DNA from: Theocolax elegans
Taxonomy: Eukaryota; Arthropoda; Insecta; Hymenoptera; Cerocephalidae
Length of the DNA stretch: 64,000 bases
Direction: 5' to 3'
Assembly (NCBI GenBank): GCA_026168455.1
Contig: CM047430.1
Coordinates: forward strand, 70,285,044-70,349,043
The notes below the pieces were generated by a model, which searched no databases, was not told the DNA's origin, and was given only the letters and a program-made list of their open reading frames with translations. A program made the translations under genes and the position numbers. Position 1 is the stretch's first letter; each line of letters begins with the position of its first letter. Positions 25,291-37,104 of the stretch are shown piece by piece.

Positions 25291-28020
25291 GTACATGCCC
25301 GCACATTTTGCAAAATAGTTTGCACACCCGTGTGCACAACGAAACAAGAATAAATAACCTTTGCGCATATTAACCCATAAGGCATATATCTCGCGACGTG
25401 ATAATTTGTCATTTGCGGATATTTTTACCGGAGAGAGAGAGAAAAGAGAAGAAGAACAACGAGAAAATTCATATACGATTCCTTGTTTCCTCGTGGGGAG
25501 CGTTATAGGTAAATCATTCTCAAGTTTAATCGAAATGTTTATTTTTCGAGGACGGAAGTTGAAATAGAAAATTTTGAAGAAGAAACCAAGAAAGTTAGAG
25601 CGCCAAAAGCAATCCGGGAAGATGCATCGACCCAATACTACCTTAACGACTTCTAATGGGAGTTTGGAACGATAATCGCCGTCGCTCTTGCATGAACAAG
25701 TCGGCCCGGCCCCTCGCCAAGTTAAACTTTCTTTCTAATTAAAAATATAAATAAACTAACCATCCAGTGAAACACTTTATTTTATTTCTTTACCCTTTTA
25801 TCCGCTCTACCTTGGATAACGCTTTGTTATTCAAATATTATTTTTTTTTCTTTCATTTAATAAATTAATGATTATTTAACGTTATTCAGGCCATACTTTC
25901 GGTTTAACTGTTCATTAACGCGAGACTCGGCTCGACTCGGTTAGTTTAACGTTCACTCTCGTGAACCCGGATAACTTTTTCAAAATATAGTTGCTCGATC
26001 GACTTTATACAAAATCTTAATAAATATGCGGCATTAAGGTATATATGTATAATTGCAATAAATAACGACATTTTCTCGAAAGGAAGAAAGAGAGAGAGAA
26101 AGAGAGAAAGAGAAAATTACATTGAGATTTGCTGTAATACGTATACAAGAGATGTTTATCAATGGCGAGGACTGAGGAGAGCGGAGTAAATACCCATGGG
26201 GTTTCATTGATGCCAACGTCTCGCCTACCGTCTGCGACGCTTACGACCATGCGGATGATCGAGCGAATGGCCGAGGGTGGGAAAACACTTGGATGATCAC
26301 TATGCGGATTGAATCAGCTATTACGATTCCTATGAAATTATTTATGACCAAAAGTACCCACCCTTGGTATAAGAATTTTATTTATCCACTTATATATTAA
26401 AATTTCATTTTCACTTTTCGACAGTAGTTCCTTTTCTTACGAGAGACATTCTCTCGAATTATACGCATAATACATTCCGTTATGATTAAAATATCGATAT
26501 CTGTCGTGCAGTGTGTATTAACGGGTTAAAAATAACAACTCCTCTTTCATTGATTATATTCGATATTATCCAAGACAATATGCGAGCATTGCTTTGGATA
26601 ATGGTAATGGATAATGTGATAAATTAAGATATATACGTATATATAAATATATACCTATATATTATAATTAAATTTAGTCGTAAAATATTTTCGGAATGCG
26701 GCAGTAAATATTCGATTTTAAAGTTTAGGGGCTTGTGTACGTATGATAGGTATATATATATATATAAACGAAAGTTTTTGCTTTGCCAATTTGAGAACCA
26801 CTGGAAAAGGAGGGACCAATATAATTCAGTATTATAATCTTGGAATGACGATGCGCCGAGGTATACTATATACCTATATACGTATATAAAAGATATGATA
26901 TCTATCGATCGGATCAAAACTAATTTGATTGTACGTATAAGAAAAAAAAAAAGAAGAAGAAGCACAGATCGGACCACGTGCTTCGAAAGTTTAACTTCCT
27001 TCGGGAATGAAAAGCGTGGCGCGGCGTAAGCCTCGGACAATGCTAATAAACTTTTTATTCACGTTTCTACTTAAACGATCGAATAAAAGACCTAATGGAA
27101 TAGTAAATCCACGCGACACAAGATTATTCTTGTTAACTTGTTATTCTATTTTCGTGAAATCACCGAGTCAAACGGGTATACTTAATGCTTTTAGCACACG
27201 CGATAAAATACTTGTCTCTTTGAAATTTCTTAGTCGCCTGGCATTCGTTTCTTTATCGAGCTTAAATATCAAATTTGTACAAGGCTGATTTAAGCTTGCA
27301 TTTACGAATACATTTGGTTATAGACTTTCTTTTTTTTCCTCAATTATAAAGTCTCATTTAGAATTTAATTGTTTTTGCATCGATTGATAGATCGCATTGA
27401 TCATAAATATTATTAGAAAACCAAGAGGTCTGAATAGCCTAATGTACTCTATAATGAAAATTAAAGATTTTTAGGTGAACCGAAACCATGTTTTTTGGTC
27501 ATTACTTACGAACTCGTTGGCCAACTTTTATGTCAACCCGATAGTTATGGGCTAAAAACGTTTCGTTAATGCTTTGATTTCTATACTGAAAATTGATCGC
27601 TACTCAAAAATCAAATACATTTCAAACACGTTTCAGCATTTTTTCACGCTATTTAAAGTCAACTTTTCTCATTACTTCTAGTACAATATTATTACAAATA
27701 CGTTGAATCTGAAGAAAATGCAACTCTTAAAGAGTACTCTGACCGTTAACCCATAAATCGTGACAAAGTTGAATCGAATTGAATATAGTAACATTGAAAT
27801 AAGCATCGAGAAGGTATATCGTAACGAAAAATCTTGATTCGTTGATCCATCGAGTGTATATTACGAGAAACGAACGCATACAATGATTTATTTATCCGGG
27901 TGATTAGCATATCCATGACTCGGCGATTCCCAATACCGATATATTAAATAATCAAGAGAGGGTCAACGAATTTTTGAGAGACGAATTCACGTATTCGCCG
28001 CGTGTGTGCACACAACACGT
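25291..28020. other. Intergenic, no gene seen
   Basis: AT-rich with a GA-rich segment at about 26080-26115 and TA-rich runs at 26630-26660 and 26750-26770. Open frames reach 138 codons only in translated TA repeats. Confidence 0.5.
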
Positions 28021-28046
28021 ACACACACACACACACACACACACAC
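28021..28046. repeat. (AC)n microsatellite
   Basis: Thirteen AC units. Confidence 0.95.
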
Positions 28047-28274
28047 GTATTAACGAGGAATCGCAGGAATCGCGGTTGAATTTATTATTCTCTTCAAAAT
28101 AAGATGCACCCGAGAGAAAGGGAGAAGGAGTCCAATCAATAATTTCCTTTGGACGTATATCGTAAATCGAAACGTAGAGAGGGAAAAATCGAGTGATCGT
28201 AAAACTTGGCTGGCCGATATCTCGCTACGCTACGTTATATACATACACTTAGGCTGCTTGTCCGATTCGCGATG

Positions 28275-28276
28275 TG

Positions 28277-28308
<32 letters not shown>

Positions 28309-28332
28309 TATATATATGTATATATATATATA
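28275..28332. repeat. (CATATA)n(TA)n microsatellite
   Basis: Hexameric CATATA units passing into a TA run. Confidence 0.95.
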
Positions 28333-30450
28333 AGTTTATACCTATATATGCACGTGGCTAAAAAAAAAAACTTGGCGTTTTTACGATCGAGCCCGCCGAC
28401 TCACGTATCTTTCTCCTCTCCTCCTTTTTTTTACGCAATATAATGTATACCTTGTTAACGAGTGCAGGTGTATACACGCGCCTCTCTCTCTCTCTCTCTT
28501 TCTATGAGGAGTTTAATGTCTCTGCGCGCCACTTTTTTATTAGCGAGGCGACGCTATGAATAAAACTCGTAAAAGAGGACGCGACTGCCCGGACGACGAC
28601 GAGAGAAAGAGAGCTAGCCTGACTATGTGTGTATGTGTATACGTATATATATATATACATACACACACACAGGATAACCGAGGTTCTCGAGCCGCGATAC
28701 ACGAAACTACTCGCCACCCAAGTATTATGCGAGTGACGTGGGAGCTGACGATTTTTTTTTGTCTTTTAGCTTACTCTACATGAGTAACCATCCAACCTTT
28801 CCGATACTTTGAATCTTTCGAGTTAAAGGGTTCATGATGAGGTTTATACCTCGTACAAGTGTCTCGTTATAGACGTGACGTATAATTTTTTTTTACCGCT
28901 AACGGGATAAAGAGTGCTGGTAACAAATTTATCATGAGCGACCGGTATGAGATTATTATTGTTTTCAGTTGACTAGAGTGATTCATTTTCTGGATGTTTA
29001 ATTCAACTAATTTAAAAAAGATCTCTTGTTATTCATATTTAATGTATAACAATACTTATAAAATTGTCGTTGATTTAATTTTTTAATATAAATACAATAA
29101 AGAGAATCTATAATATACATTAAAAATAACTAAATATTATAGTAATATTCACGATAATTACAAAATATTACGAAAATTATTATAATCTGCAAAGAGAAAA
29201 ACGTATCTTTTAAAATGACCGCATAGTCTTTTGTAATAAAGTCGCAGTTTGTCTTCATAATCCCAAAAATTCTTAGAAAATATTTAAAAATTTGCTAAAA
29301 AAATATATAATTTTTCCTAAAATCCATGAAATACCTATGACAAACTATAATAATTTTTAAAATTTTGTCAATTTGTAATTTGATTACTATAAAGACTGAA
29401 CTAATTTTTAACAATAAAATATTTTTGTCAGTGTATATGCATATCCTTCGCGTTACAATAAAAGATAGTGACTTTTTAACGTACCATTTTTCTCAGTGCG
29501 GTACATAACGAATTTGACTTATCATGCGCATCAATAACGATTATGCAGAGCTATGTATTTATAATCCAAATTACTTCAATATATATTACTTAACAGAGAA
29601 ATAATCGGAAAGCATCAAACTATCTCATTCTTAACATCAGAGAAATCGAAAGGGATTCGCTTATAAAGCTTAATAACAGAGTTATTTTTCACTCAGCAAC
29701 GCATACACGGCACACACATACACACACACACAGAGAGAAAGAGCGAGAAGAAGAAGATGAAGGAAAAAAAGAAGCATCCCAGACGCGACGCATCGAATTC
29801 CAGGAAGAGGCGAGCACTTCTTTACGAGCGCTGGCTCGCGAAAAGTTTTATTGATACGAGCTAATTTCATTGATATAAAGCCAACCCGGTACGGGTTCGT
29901 ATTCTTGATTGTTATATTTACGGGTATAGAGTCAGTCCTCCGGGAGCACCGACAGAAATTAATAAACTAATTGTAGCTTCCGTTCGGACACGCCCAACTC
30001 GCGTAAATCAAGACTTTGCCGTATAGCAAGAGTGAGCGCGCACTGAACGTTGCTACCTCCTTTCTCGTGTGCGAGTCTACTTCTTTCGCTGCTTTTTTTT
30101 TCCACTTGTAACGCCGCCACACGTGTTACCCACGTTTTTACGCTAATTGTACACACGATAATCTAATAATTCTACGGTATGTCCTGTTTTCTTTCCTTTT
30201 TTTTTAATAGCCTCAGCTTAGATTTTACATTTTATTTTGCTAGTGGGTATAAGGATGTTTGCGAGATTATTTTGAATTTTAAAGACTTTGATCTATTGGT
30301 TAAGGGAGGTAATACGTAATTGTTTATTTTAATTTCGAAATTTCTACATTTTAAAAAAAATTAAGTTTTACCGCGGGTAAAGTTACAAGTATGCACATAC
30401 ACATATTTATTAAAAATCGTTTCTGTAAGCAATCTGGAAAAGTGAAGGTG
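28333..30450. other. Intergenic, no gene seen
   Basis: Includes TC (28485-28499), TA/CA (about 28645-28672) and CA (about 29709-29732) microsatellites. Two words resembling the terminus of the TA-target MITEs further right occur alone: TTTGTCAGTGTA near 29427 and TTTCTCAGTGCGG near 29490. They may be remnants of the same family. Confidence 0.45.
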
Positions 30451-30481
30451 TCTTGAGTAAGAAAACGTAACCTGACACTAT

Positions 30482-30804
30482 AGTCTAGCACTAGCATGGA
30501 AAAAATCTAGAAATATTCAATCTAAATGAAAACTTAGAAAAATCTGGAATTGAACACTGTACTAAACTTTTGATTTATTAAAACATCTAGACTCAATGTC
30601 AGACTTTTTCCCAGACAAGTAAATAAAAATTATTGAAAAAAGTTAGTCGTAGGGAATCGAAACTTGGATCAAAAGTCTTCATTAAAAGTCTGGTATAGTC
30701 TCCAATGCGAGACGTTTTTAAGACTTTATCTAGAAGTATTTTCCTAAAAAATTAGTCAGTCTTTTTATTCAGAGTATTTGCAAAAAAAAGTCTTATCGCA
30801 GACT
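30482..30804. repeat. Cluster of AGTCT/AGACT words, unidentified element
   Basis: The pentamer AGTCT or its complement occurs at 30482, 30589, 30601, 30674, 30687, 30697, 30721, 30758, 30789 and 30800, ten times in 323 bases; about 0.6 would be expected at random. No clear terminal repeats or target duplication were found. It could be a degraded tandem or foldback element, or a cluster of binding sites. Confidence 0.4.
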
Positions 30805-31677
30805 GACGAAGATCAAACGGCTGCCTATCGCGGTATTCATTTTTTTCTTATACAAAATATACTATTAATTTATTGTATTCTTATCTACTAAGTATTTTTA
30901 CAAGTATCCATATTATTTAACACGTAATAAAACTCATTTTCCTTTGATCTACCTCTGTATAGCTCTAATATGCTAAAAATTATAAAGAAAATTAGACGGA
31001 CGTCGTGAGGCTCACTGCTAATGTAATAAAAATGTGTGTACGTGAAGCATATTAATTATTCGTATTATAATTTTTATTAAGTATATAAAGCAGCTTGTAA
31101 GTCTCAGCAGTAACTACCGGAAAAAATTCGCTTAATCAAATATAATAAAAAAATATAAAAAATATAAGGTTTCTACACGAATCGAGAGAGAGGGAGAGAG
31201 AGGGAGAGAGAGAGAAGTGGAGGAGGGAAGAGAGAAGAACCTCGACAAGTTTACCGAAACGAAATTCGTAAGGAGATTCGCGAGCCGACACGTTCACTGG
31301 CAAGCCGCGCAGGTGCTCTCCGCAATATTAGTTTATGCATCGCGAGTTAACATGCGGTGGGGGGCGCATAACCAAAACCCCCAGAAGAGTGTGTAAAAGT
31401 CACGAGAGAGGGAGAGAGAGGTCCCGCACGTATTCGATGTAAAGTACAAAACTCTCTCCCATCTCGCGTCTACCCCTCGCGAGAGGCTTTGCCAACCCCT
31501 CCGTGTCTATACATTCAGATATATATATATACATGTGTGTGCTCAGTGTGTGGGTGCGCGTGGCCGTGTCTACGTATTTATATATAAGCCTTCCCCACGC
31601 TCGATCGTGCGGTCGCTTACGGAGCATATTGAATCTTATGAATCTGCGGGCACTCGCGTGTGTTTCCTCGCTTCGGG

Positions 31678-31682
<5 letters not shown>
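30805..31682. other. Intergenic with GA-rich and CpG-rich parts
   Basis: GA-rich tract at about 31184-31215 and complex CpG-containing sequence from 31240 to 31680. No recognisable gene. Confidence 0.45.
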
Positions 31683-31728
<46 letters not shown>

Positions 31729-31735
31729 TCTCTCC
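31683..31735. repeat. (TC)n microsatellite
   Basis: About 19 perfect TC units followed by TTTC interruptions. The frames that cross it on either strand (Ser/Leu or Arg/Glu repeats) are not genes. Confidence 0.95.
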
Positions 31736-33431
31736 TGCTCTCGTCATCCTGTGGACAAACTACGGGGTAAAATTTAATTTTACTCGATTTCACTGACGGA
31801 ATCCGGTTGTTCACCCTATCGCGACTATCCTCCTTTTATCAGACGTTTCGTCGCGTTTCAAAATTTTTGAAAATTACAATTAAATTGCTTTTATTCAAAT
31901 TGTCTCGTTCTAGATATTTTTCGATGATTCCTTTTTATATTCAAGGTATTCTAGAACTATATATACAAAAATGTTTGCTCGATGCAATTAGTGAGTGCAA
32001 GCGCAATTTCCAGTAAACTTTTGTCGATTCAAAATAATATTTTCACTTCGAACCCTTGGAATCCTTAAACAAAAATTTGATATGCGGAATACGTATATTT
32101 GTCCGAATCTATGATCGTTCTGCATAAATTTACCATTACCGTCGTAACGACACCCACTAGATTTAAAAGAAAGTAAGAACGTCAAACGGGAGAAATATAA
32201 CGGGTTTCTTAGATACAAGGATGAACTTTAGCTCGCAGTGTAAAAAGGAAAAGAGAAGAGAAGAAAAGAAACGAAAAGAAAAGAGAAGAAAAGAGAGACA
32301 ATCCGACGTTTAACCTTGAGAAAAACCGAGAGGGATGAAAGTGGAGGAAGAGCCACGGTTACAGGGGAAATAATGTCAGTGCACTTTGAACGGTGTATAC
32401 ACGTATATATATGTATGTATATATGTATATATACGGGGTGGAACGCGAGGAAAGCGAGTATATAGTTGGGAGGGAGGCAGAAGGAAAGTGCGGAAGAGAA
32501 AGAGAGAACGAGGTGGAAAGAGGGAAAGGGGGTTAAAACCGAGGGGCGAGAATATTGGTTGGCTTGTAATACCGAGAGTGAAGGAGCTCGAGACCCAGCG
32601 AATATTAAATATATTATTACATTCATTCTCATTTTCTTTTAGCTATATGCTCTGCGTGCCCTCTCACTTTCTTTCTTCCTCCCCTGGCGTTCTCTCTTTC
32701 TCTCCCTCGCTCTCCCTCACGCGCCCAGATACTCTGTACCTGCATCTTGGAAAGTCGAACAACCCAGTACAGAGTTAAACACTCGGAGATAATCGATTGG
32801 GTAGTTGCTTAAATCATTCATTTTTTTTTTTGGTAAATATATTTATAAATTTTCGTAACATATTTTTCGCGATAAAAAATTCATCAATTACAGGTTCCAA
32901 CTTGTTGGTTATCATTGTCTCTAATGGTGATGTACATTTGTGAAGTATAACTGAATATTGCTCTTAATCTCTGAAACGACATTGCATAACGTAAACGAAT
33001 GGGAGAATAAACCCTCGTCGATTAGTCATGTTCTCCATCTCGAATTGATTAAATTAAAAAAAAAACCCGACAAAATAACCGCGATTGACAATCGGTTTTC
33101 TTTCATCGAATAACAACAACGACGACGAAAAAAAACGCGCAAAAGTAATATCGTAAATTATTCGGTGTTATCAAAGCCCGTTTTAATCGAACGTATATAC
33201 CTTTATTTGTCGCAGACGAAGCAATCAAGTAAAATAAAACGCGAACCCGCTATGTACTATAGAAAACCTTTTGTTTTACAACAATACCGCAACAACCGGA
33301 GATTAAGAAATCCATCAATTAATGATACGAATAGAATGCGTATGTACACAGTTGTAAAATTATAGCAATCATTAGAGTGTCTAAAATGAAAGAGTTATAA
33401 AATAAAAACGCGTTTGGGAGCACTTTAGCCA

Positions 33432-33434
<3 letters not shown>
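31736..33434. other. Intergenic, no gene seen
   Basis: Contains an AAAAG/AAGAG-rich tract at about 32248-32297 and a TATGTA-rich tract at 32403-32432. A 130-codon plus-strand frame (32386-32778) is mostly translated repeat and pyrimidine-rich DNA. Confidence 0.5.

Positions 33435-33490
<56 letters not shown>
33435..33490. repeat. (GA)n microsatellite
   Basis: Longest clean GA run of the window, about 23 perfect units and then AAGAGAGAGA. Confidence 0.95.
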
Positions 33491-34044
33491 TAAATATATA
33501 GATCGTTTGATTGAAACCTTGGGGTGTAACCCTATCTGTTGGTATGACTTACAATTACAATTCATCTTAAAAAATAATAGTCACAAAAACGCAAGAGTAA
33601 GTAATATTGTAAAGTACTTTGAATTGCAATTCATAAACAGTAAGCAGTAACATCGTATATAGGATGATAATAACTAAATACAATTAATATTAGAAGTACA
33701 TTAACCTATGTTTACCTAACTTTTCGTAGCTAAATTTTACATACTCAACGAAGTAGTAACTGGGTTTAAAGTATCATTCTTTATGTTTTTAGGTATGATG
33801 AAACAGAACCCGGGCCCAGAATTCGCCAATTTTTATTACAAAATAATAAAATGGCTTTTTGCAAAATAAACGCAAAAATATTGTCATTTTTAAAGTTTAT
33901 GATTTTTTTTCAGACATAAGAAACATGAATTCATAAAGTTCTAGTCAACCAACGGTGCATAAATTAGTTAAAGTTTACCAAGAAATTTTTACGATCGCAT
34001 TTTTTGCCAAAATGCAAAAACATGTGAAAAATTGAATTTTTCAT
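33491..34044. other. AT-rich sequence left of the transposon nest
   Basis: No gene. A single GC word (CCCGGGCCC near 33811) stands out of otherwise AT-rich DNA. Confidence 0.4.
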
Positions 34045-34308
34045 TTATTAATTTTTTTCCCAAATTAGACTCAAATAAAAATTGTCCAACAACAAAAATG
34101 TCTTAAAATTGATCAAGGAATAATCCAAAATTTTTTCAGATTTTTGGAAACATTTAAAAATTTGGTTTTTTGTGATATTTTCAAAAATAAAAAATCCTCT
34201 TCAAAAAATCGGAAAAAATTTAAGAGTGTTTCTTGATCAATTTTAAGACATATTTTTTGACAATTTTTATTTAAGCCTTTAGTTTTCGAGAAAAAAATTA
34301 TTAAACAT
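34045..34308. repeat. Imperfect long inverted repeat (hairpin, about 100-base arms)
   Basis: Left arm about 34045-34147, right arm about 34200-34308. Paired words include AATAAAAATTGTC (left, 34074-34086) with GACAATTTTTATTT (right), and TGTCTTAAAATTGATCAAG (left, 34099-34117) with CTTGATCAATTTTAAGACA (right). The loop is about 50 bases. It may be a foldback MITE or part of the left end of the adjacent piggyBac-type element. No target duplication was identified. Confidence 0.7.
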
Positions 34309-34569
34309 TAACTGAATGTACTTTGAGTGGTTCGGTCATTATTGATATTAGATCATAGTGTTTATATTAGGTCCGCTTGTATTGTGAGTTAAATTCATCA
34401 AATATTGTGGAATGTTTTTTATATGGAACAATTCTTTTATGTTTATTTAAAAATTTAACATTTTTCATGTAATATATTTTCTCGAATAAGTTTTGTCATA
34501 TTGTGCAAAAAAATTTATTATTCATAGATCGAATAAAATCTTTAAATTGATCTATTCATTCAGAGACGG

Positions 34570-36139
34570 TGTGTTTCTGCTGATTCTGAGGTTGAAACCT
34601 CGGACGCTGAAACTATTTTGATAGTAAATGCAAATGATTCCGGTTCATCAGGTGATTTTGAATCTGATTCTGATATTTGTTATGATAAAAAACTACCGAG
34701 AGTTACTTACCAAAAAGTTTAAAAAAGCTATAAAACAGATTAAGCTAAGCTCGAACATGACCATGAATTCGATTGGGTAAATGGTGAGAGGACATATTAC
34801 AATAAAAGTACAGATGGAATACTAATTACAGAAAGTGTGAAAACTAAGATATGAAAGAGTGAACCAAAAGAACTCTTTGAAAATGGTTCAACTTTATCGT
34901 TGGTTGAGTTGAATTAGGGTTGCAAAAAAATTAATCACACTAATCTATAAATTATAATTTATTTTTGATTTGTGAATTAAAATATTAAGATAATAAAATT
35001 AATAATATATAATAATATATTATAATGTAATAATATATAATAAGATAATAATTAATAATATTAATAAAATAATTTAAACTAAATTAAAAATAATTTATGA
35101 ATTTAGGATGAGTTTAATTAAAAAATCAATAGTGATTTGTGAATTAATGACGAGTTTAATTCATAATTCAAAAAGGAATTATGAATTCAATAGAGTATCT
35201 AATTAAAAATTTAATTAATTATTTGCAACTCTGAGTTGAATACATTTATTTGAATCATTATCATCACTTCTTTCAATAAAAGAAAAAGTCAGAGAGATTA
35301 CTGGTCGACGGATTCTTTCTTGTCTTGTTCAATAATTTCTCCGGCAACGAAACGATCTAAATTTGAAAAAATCAAGTCTAATTTAAAGTACTCGAAGGTC
35401 AAAAATCATAATCCAAACGTTAAGGCATGGGGTCATCGAGAATTGATGAAAATGTTTCAGAGAAATATTCTTAAATTTGGTTTCTGAAGAACTGCTAAAA
35501 CTGCTAAGCAAATCATATGCTAAAACTTTATTGAAGCAATTTATACGTGGAAAACCTACGCGATTCGGACTTAAATTTTGGGGCATTTGCACTACAGATG
35601 AATATTTATTAAATTTCGATTTATACTGCGGAAAAAATTATGTAGTAGAAGAAAAATTAGCCAAACATGCATTAGTTTCTCGTGTGGTTATAAATTTATT
35701 AAAACCTTTTTTTAGAATGACAGCTCCTGCTAAAACTCGTCTGTACCACGTATATTTTGACAATTTTTTTTACAAATTTAGATATCATTGTGCATTTGAA
35801 GAAATTACATTTGAAATGTACTGGTACTGTTAGAGAAAATCATATAAAGGGAAATATGTAATCAATAAAAAGTGTCAACGGCGGTACATATGCAGTAAAA
35901 CATTAAAAAAACAGTGGAATCAACTATATTACTGTGATAAATTCGAAATTAGTATTAATATTATCTACATTTGTAGGGTTACTCTATTAGAACTATTACA
36001 GAGATATAATTCGAATGAAAAGGCAAAACCCAAGATACCGATTCCACAAGCGTTTCACCTTTACAATCAGTACATGCGCAGGGTCGATGTTCATGATGGA
36101 CACTGTAATAATTTATTGCATAGAGTACCTAAAATTTAG
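34570..36139 (+). pseudogene. Degenerate piggyBac-type transposase
   Basis: The reading frame, scattered over frames with stops and frameshifts, matches the piggyBac/PGBD transposase family (DDE_Tnp_1_7). It starts with an acidic Ser/Asp-rich leader (about 34573-34690), typical of these proteins. A region like RDYWSTDSF follows near 35297-35325. The best-preserved block is an open frame of 118 codons (35477-35833) with FIRGKPTRFGLKFWGI, LLNFDLYCGKNY and HVYFDNFF. Then KCTGTVRENH and HLYNQYMRRVDVHD appear after frame changes, ending at a stop at 36137. Family knowledge: three Asp residues are catalytic. The second (in YFDNFF) and third (in RVDVHD) are visible, but the first (usually in a DE-x-M motif before the GKP block) is not. 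A 319-bp MITE interrupts the 5' half. It cannot make a working transposase. No TTAA-flanked termini could be assigned. Confidence 0.85.
34915..35233. mobile_element. hAT-type MITE inserted in the piggyBac remnant
   Basis: The element starts TAGGGTTGCAAA and ends TTTGCAACTCTG, whose reverse complement is CAGAGTTGCAAA, giving imperfect 12-bp terminal inverted repeats. It is flanked by perfect 8-bp direct repeats AGTTGAAT (34907-34914 and 35234-35241), the target length of hAT superfamily elements. The interior is about 90 percent AT with no coding capacity. Removing the element and one AGTTGAAT leaves continuous flanking sequence. Confidence 0.9.
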
Positions 36140-36425
36140 CTATGAAGAGTTATACTAACATCGAATACGCAAAAGTTAAGGTTTACAAGTCTAGATTTTT
36201 AGGCTGATCAGAAATTACAATATTTTCACGCAGTTTTCTGATTTTCCATTCGCTTTTGTCTTTGTCAAGCAACAATGTAAATAAATCTCTCTTAAGAGGA
36301 CGTCGAAGCTAGCGATTTTATTGACATATCGGAGTATACTCGTACACTACAACAATAAAACACGTGGCCACTTAACTAGCAAACCATAACCTAATCATTA
36401 TACTCGATCATTTGACTAAATTTAT
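35782..36425 (+). repeat. 644-bp duplicated segment, copy 1
   Basis: Begins at ATATCATTGTGC and covers the C-terminal third of the piggyBac-type pseudogene plus about 290 bases downstream. The same segment follows directly as copy 2, with ATATCA at 35782, 36426 and 37641 marking both junctions. Confidence 0.95.
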
Positions 36426-36533
36426 ATATCATTGTGCATTTGAAGAAATTACATTTGAAATGTACTGGTACTGTTAGAGAAAATCATATAAGGGAAATAT
36501 GTAATCAATAAAAGAGTCAACGGCGGTACATAT

Positions 36534-37104
36534 CGTCGGCTGAGTGGAAGAACAGTCTATCTCGGAACTTGCTTGGAAAACGCCCTATCTCGGAACTTGC
36601 TTGAAAAACGCCCTATCTCGGAACTCGCTTGGAAAACGCCCTATCTCGCGCCTCGGTTGAAAAACGCCCTATCTCAAATGAAATTTTTCGCTTTCAAATT
36701 TTGTAGTGGCATCTGCACTGCGCAACTTAAAAATACGGTCTTTCTAATTAAAATAAATTAATTAGTAAAGTGTTTAAAATTCGGAAAAATATTGTTTAGG
36801 CATCACCGGGACTCCTCAGAGAAAGAGAGACTTCTCTGACTTTATCTGTCTATCAGGGCGATGTATCGAGTACTTATTATATCACCCGACCTGTGTGCAA
36901 TTTAAATAATGTTTTAAGTTAATAAAGGTTAAAAAAAAAGTTGAGAGAACGGAGATTTTTAAGCTTAGAATTTTAAGTTGCGCAGTGGTGCCACTACAAA
37001 ATTTGAAAGCGAAAAATTTCATTTGAGATAGGGCGGTCTTCAACCGAGGCGCGAGATAGGGCGTTTTCCAAGCGAGTTCCGAGATAGGGCGTTTTTCAAG
37101 CAAA
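36534..37104. mobile_element. Foldback-type element with 28-bp subrepeats
   Basis: The insertion interrupts copy 2 between ACATAT and GCAG and appears to have duplicated a 2-bp AT. The left arm has four 28-bp direct subrepeats (36563-36674, ending CGCCCTATCT), then TTTCGCTTTCAAATTTTG and a segment ending near 36735. The right arm (about 36967-37104) is its reverse complement with only about 2.8 subrepeats. Arms are about 140 bp and the centre about 230 bp. Unequal subrepeat number in the two arms is a property of foldback elements. The left end has an extra segment starting CGTCGGCTGAGTGG with no partner on the right. There is no coding capacity; frames of 62 and 78 codons are arm translations. 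Confidence 0.85.
36563..36674 (+). repeat. Four 28-bp subrepeats in the foldback arm
   Basis: Units start at 36563, 36591, 36619 and 36647. The consensus begins CGGAACTTGCTTGG and ends AAAACGCCCTATCT. The fourth unit is diverged at its start (CGCGCCTCGGTTG). An inverted, shorter set lies at about 37026-37104. Confidence 0.95.

Noticed and set aside
35477..35833. Intact 118-codon gene
   Set aside because: It is the best-preserved block of a longer transposase frame; family homology continues on both sides in other frames, with stops and a MITE insertion.
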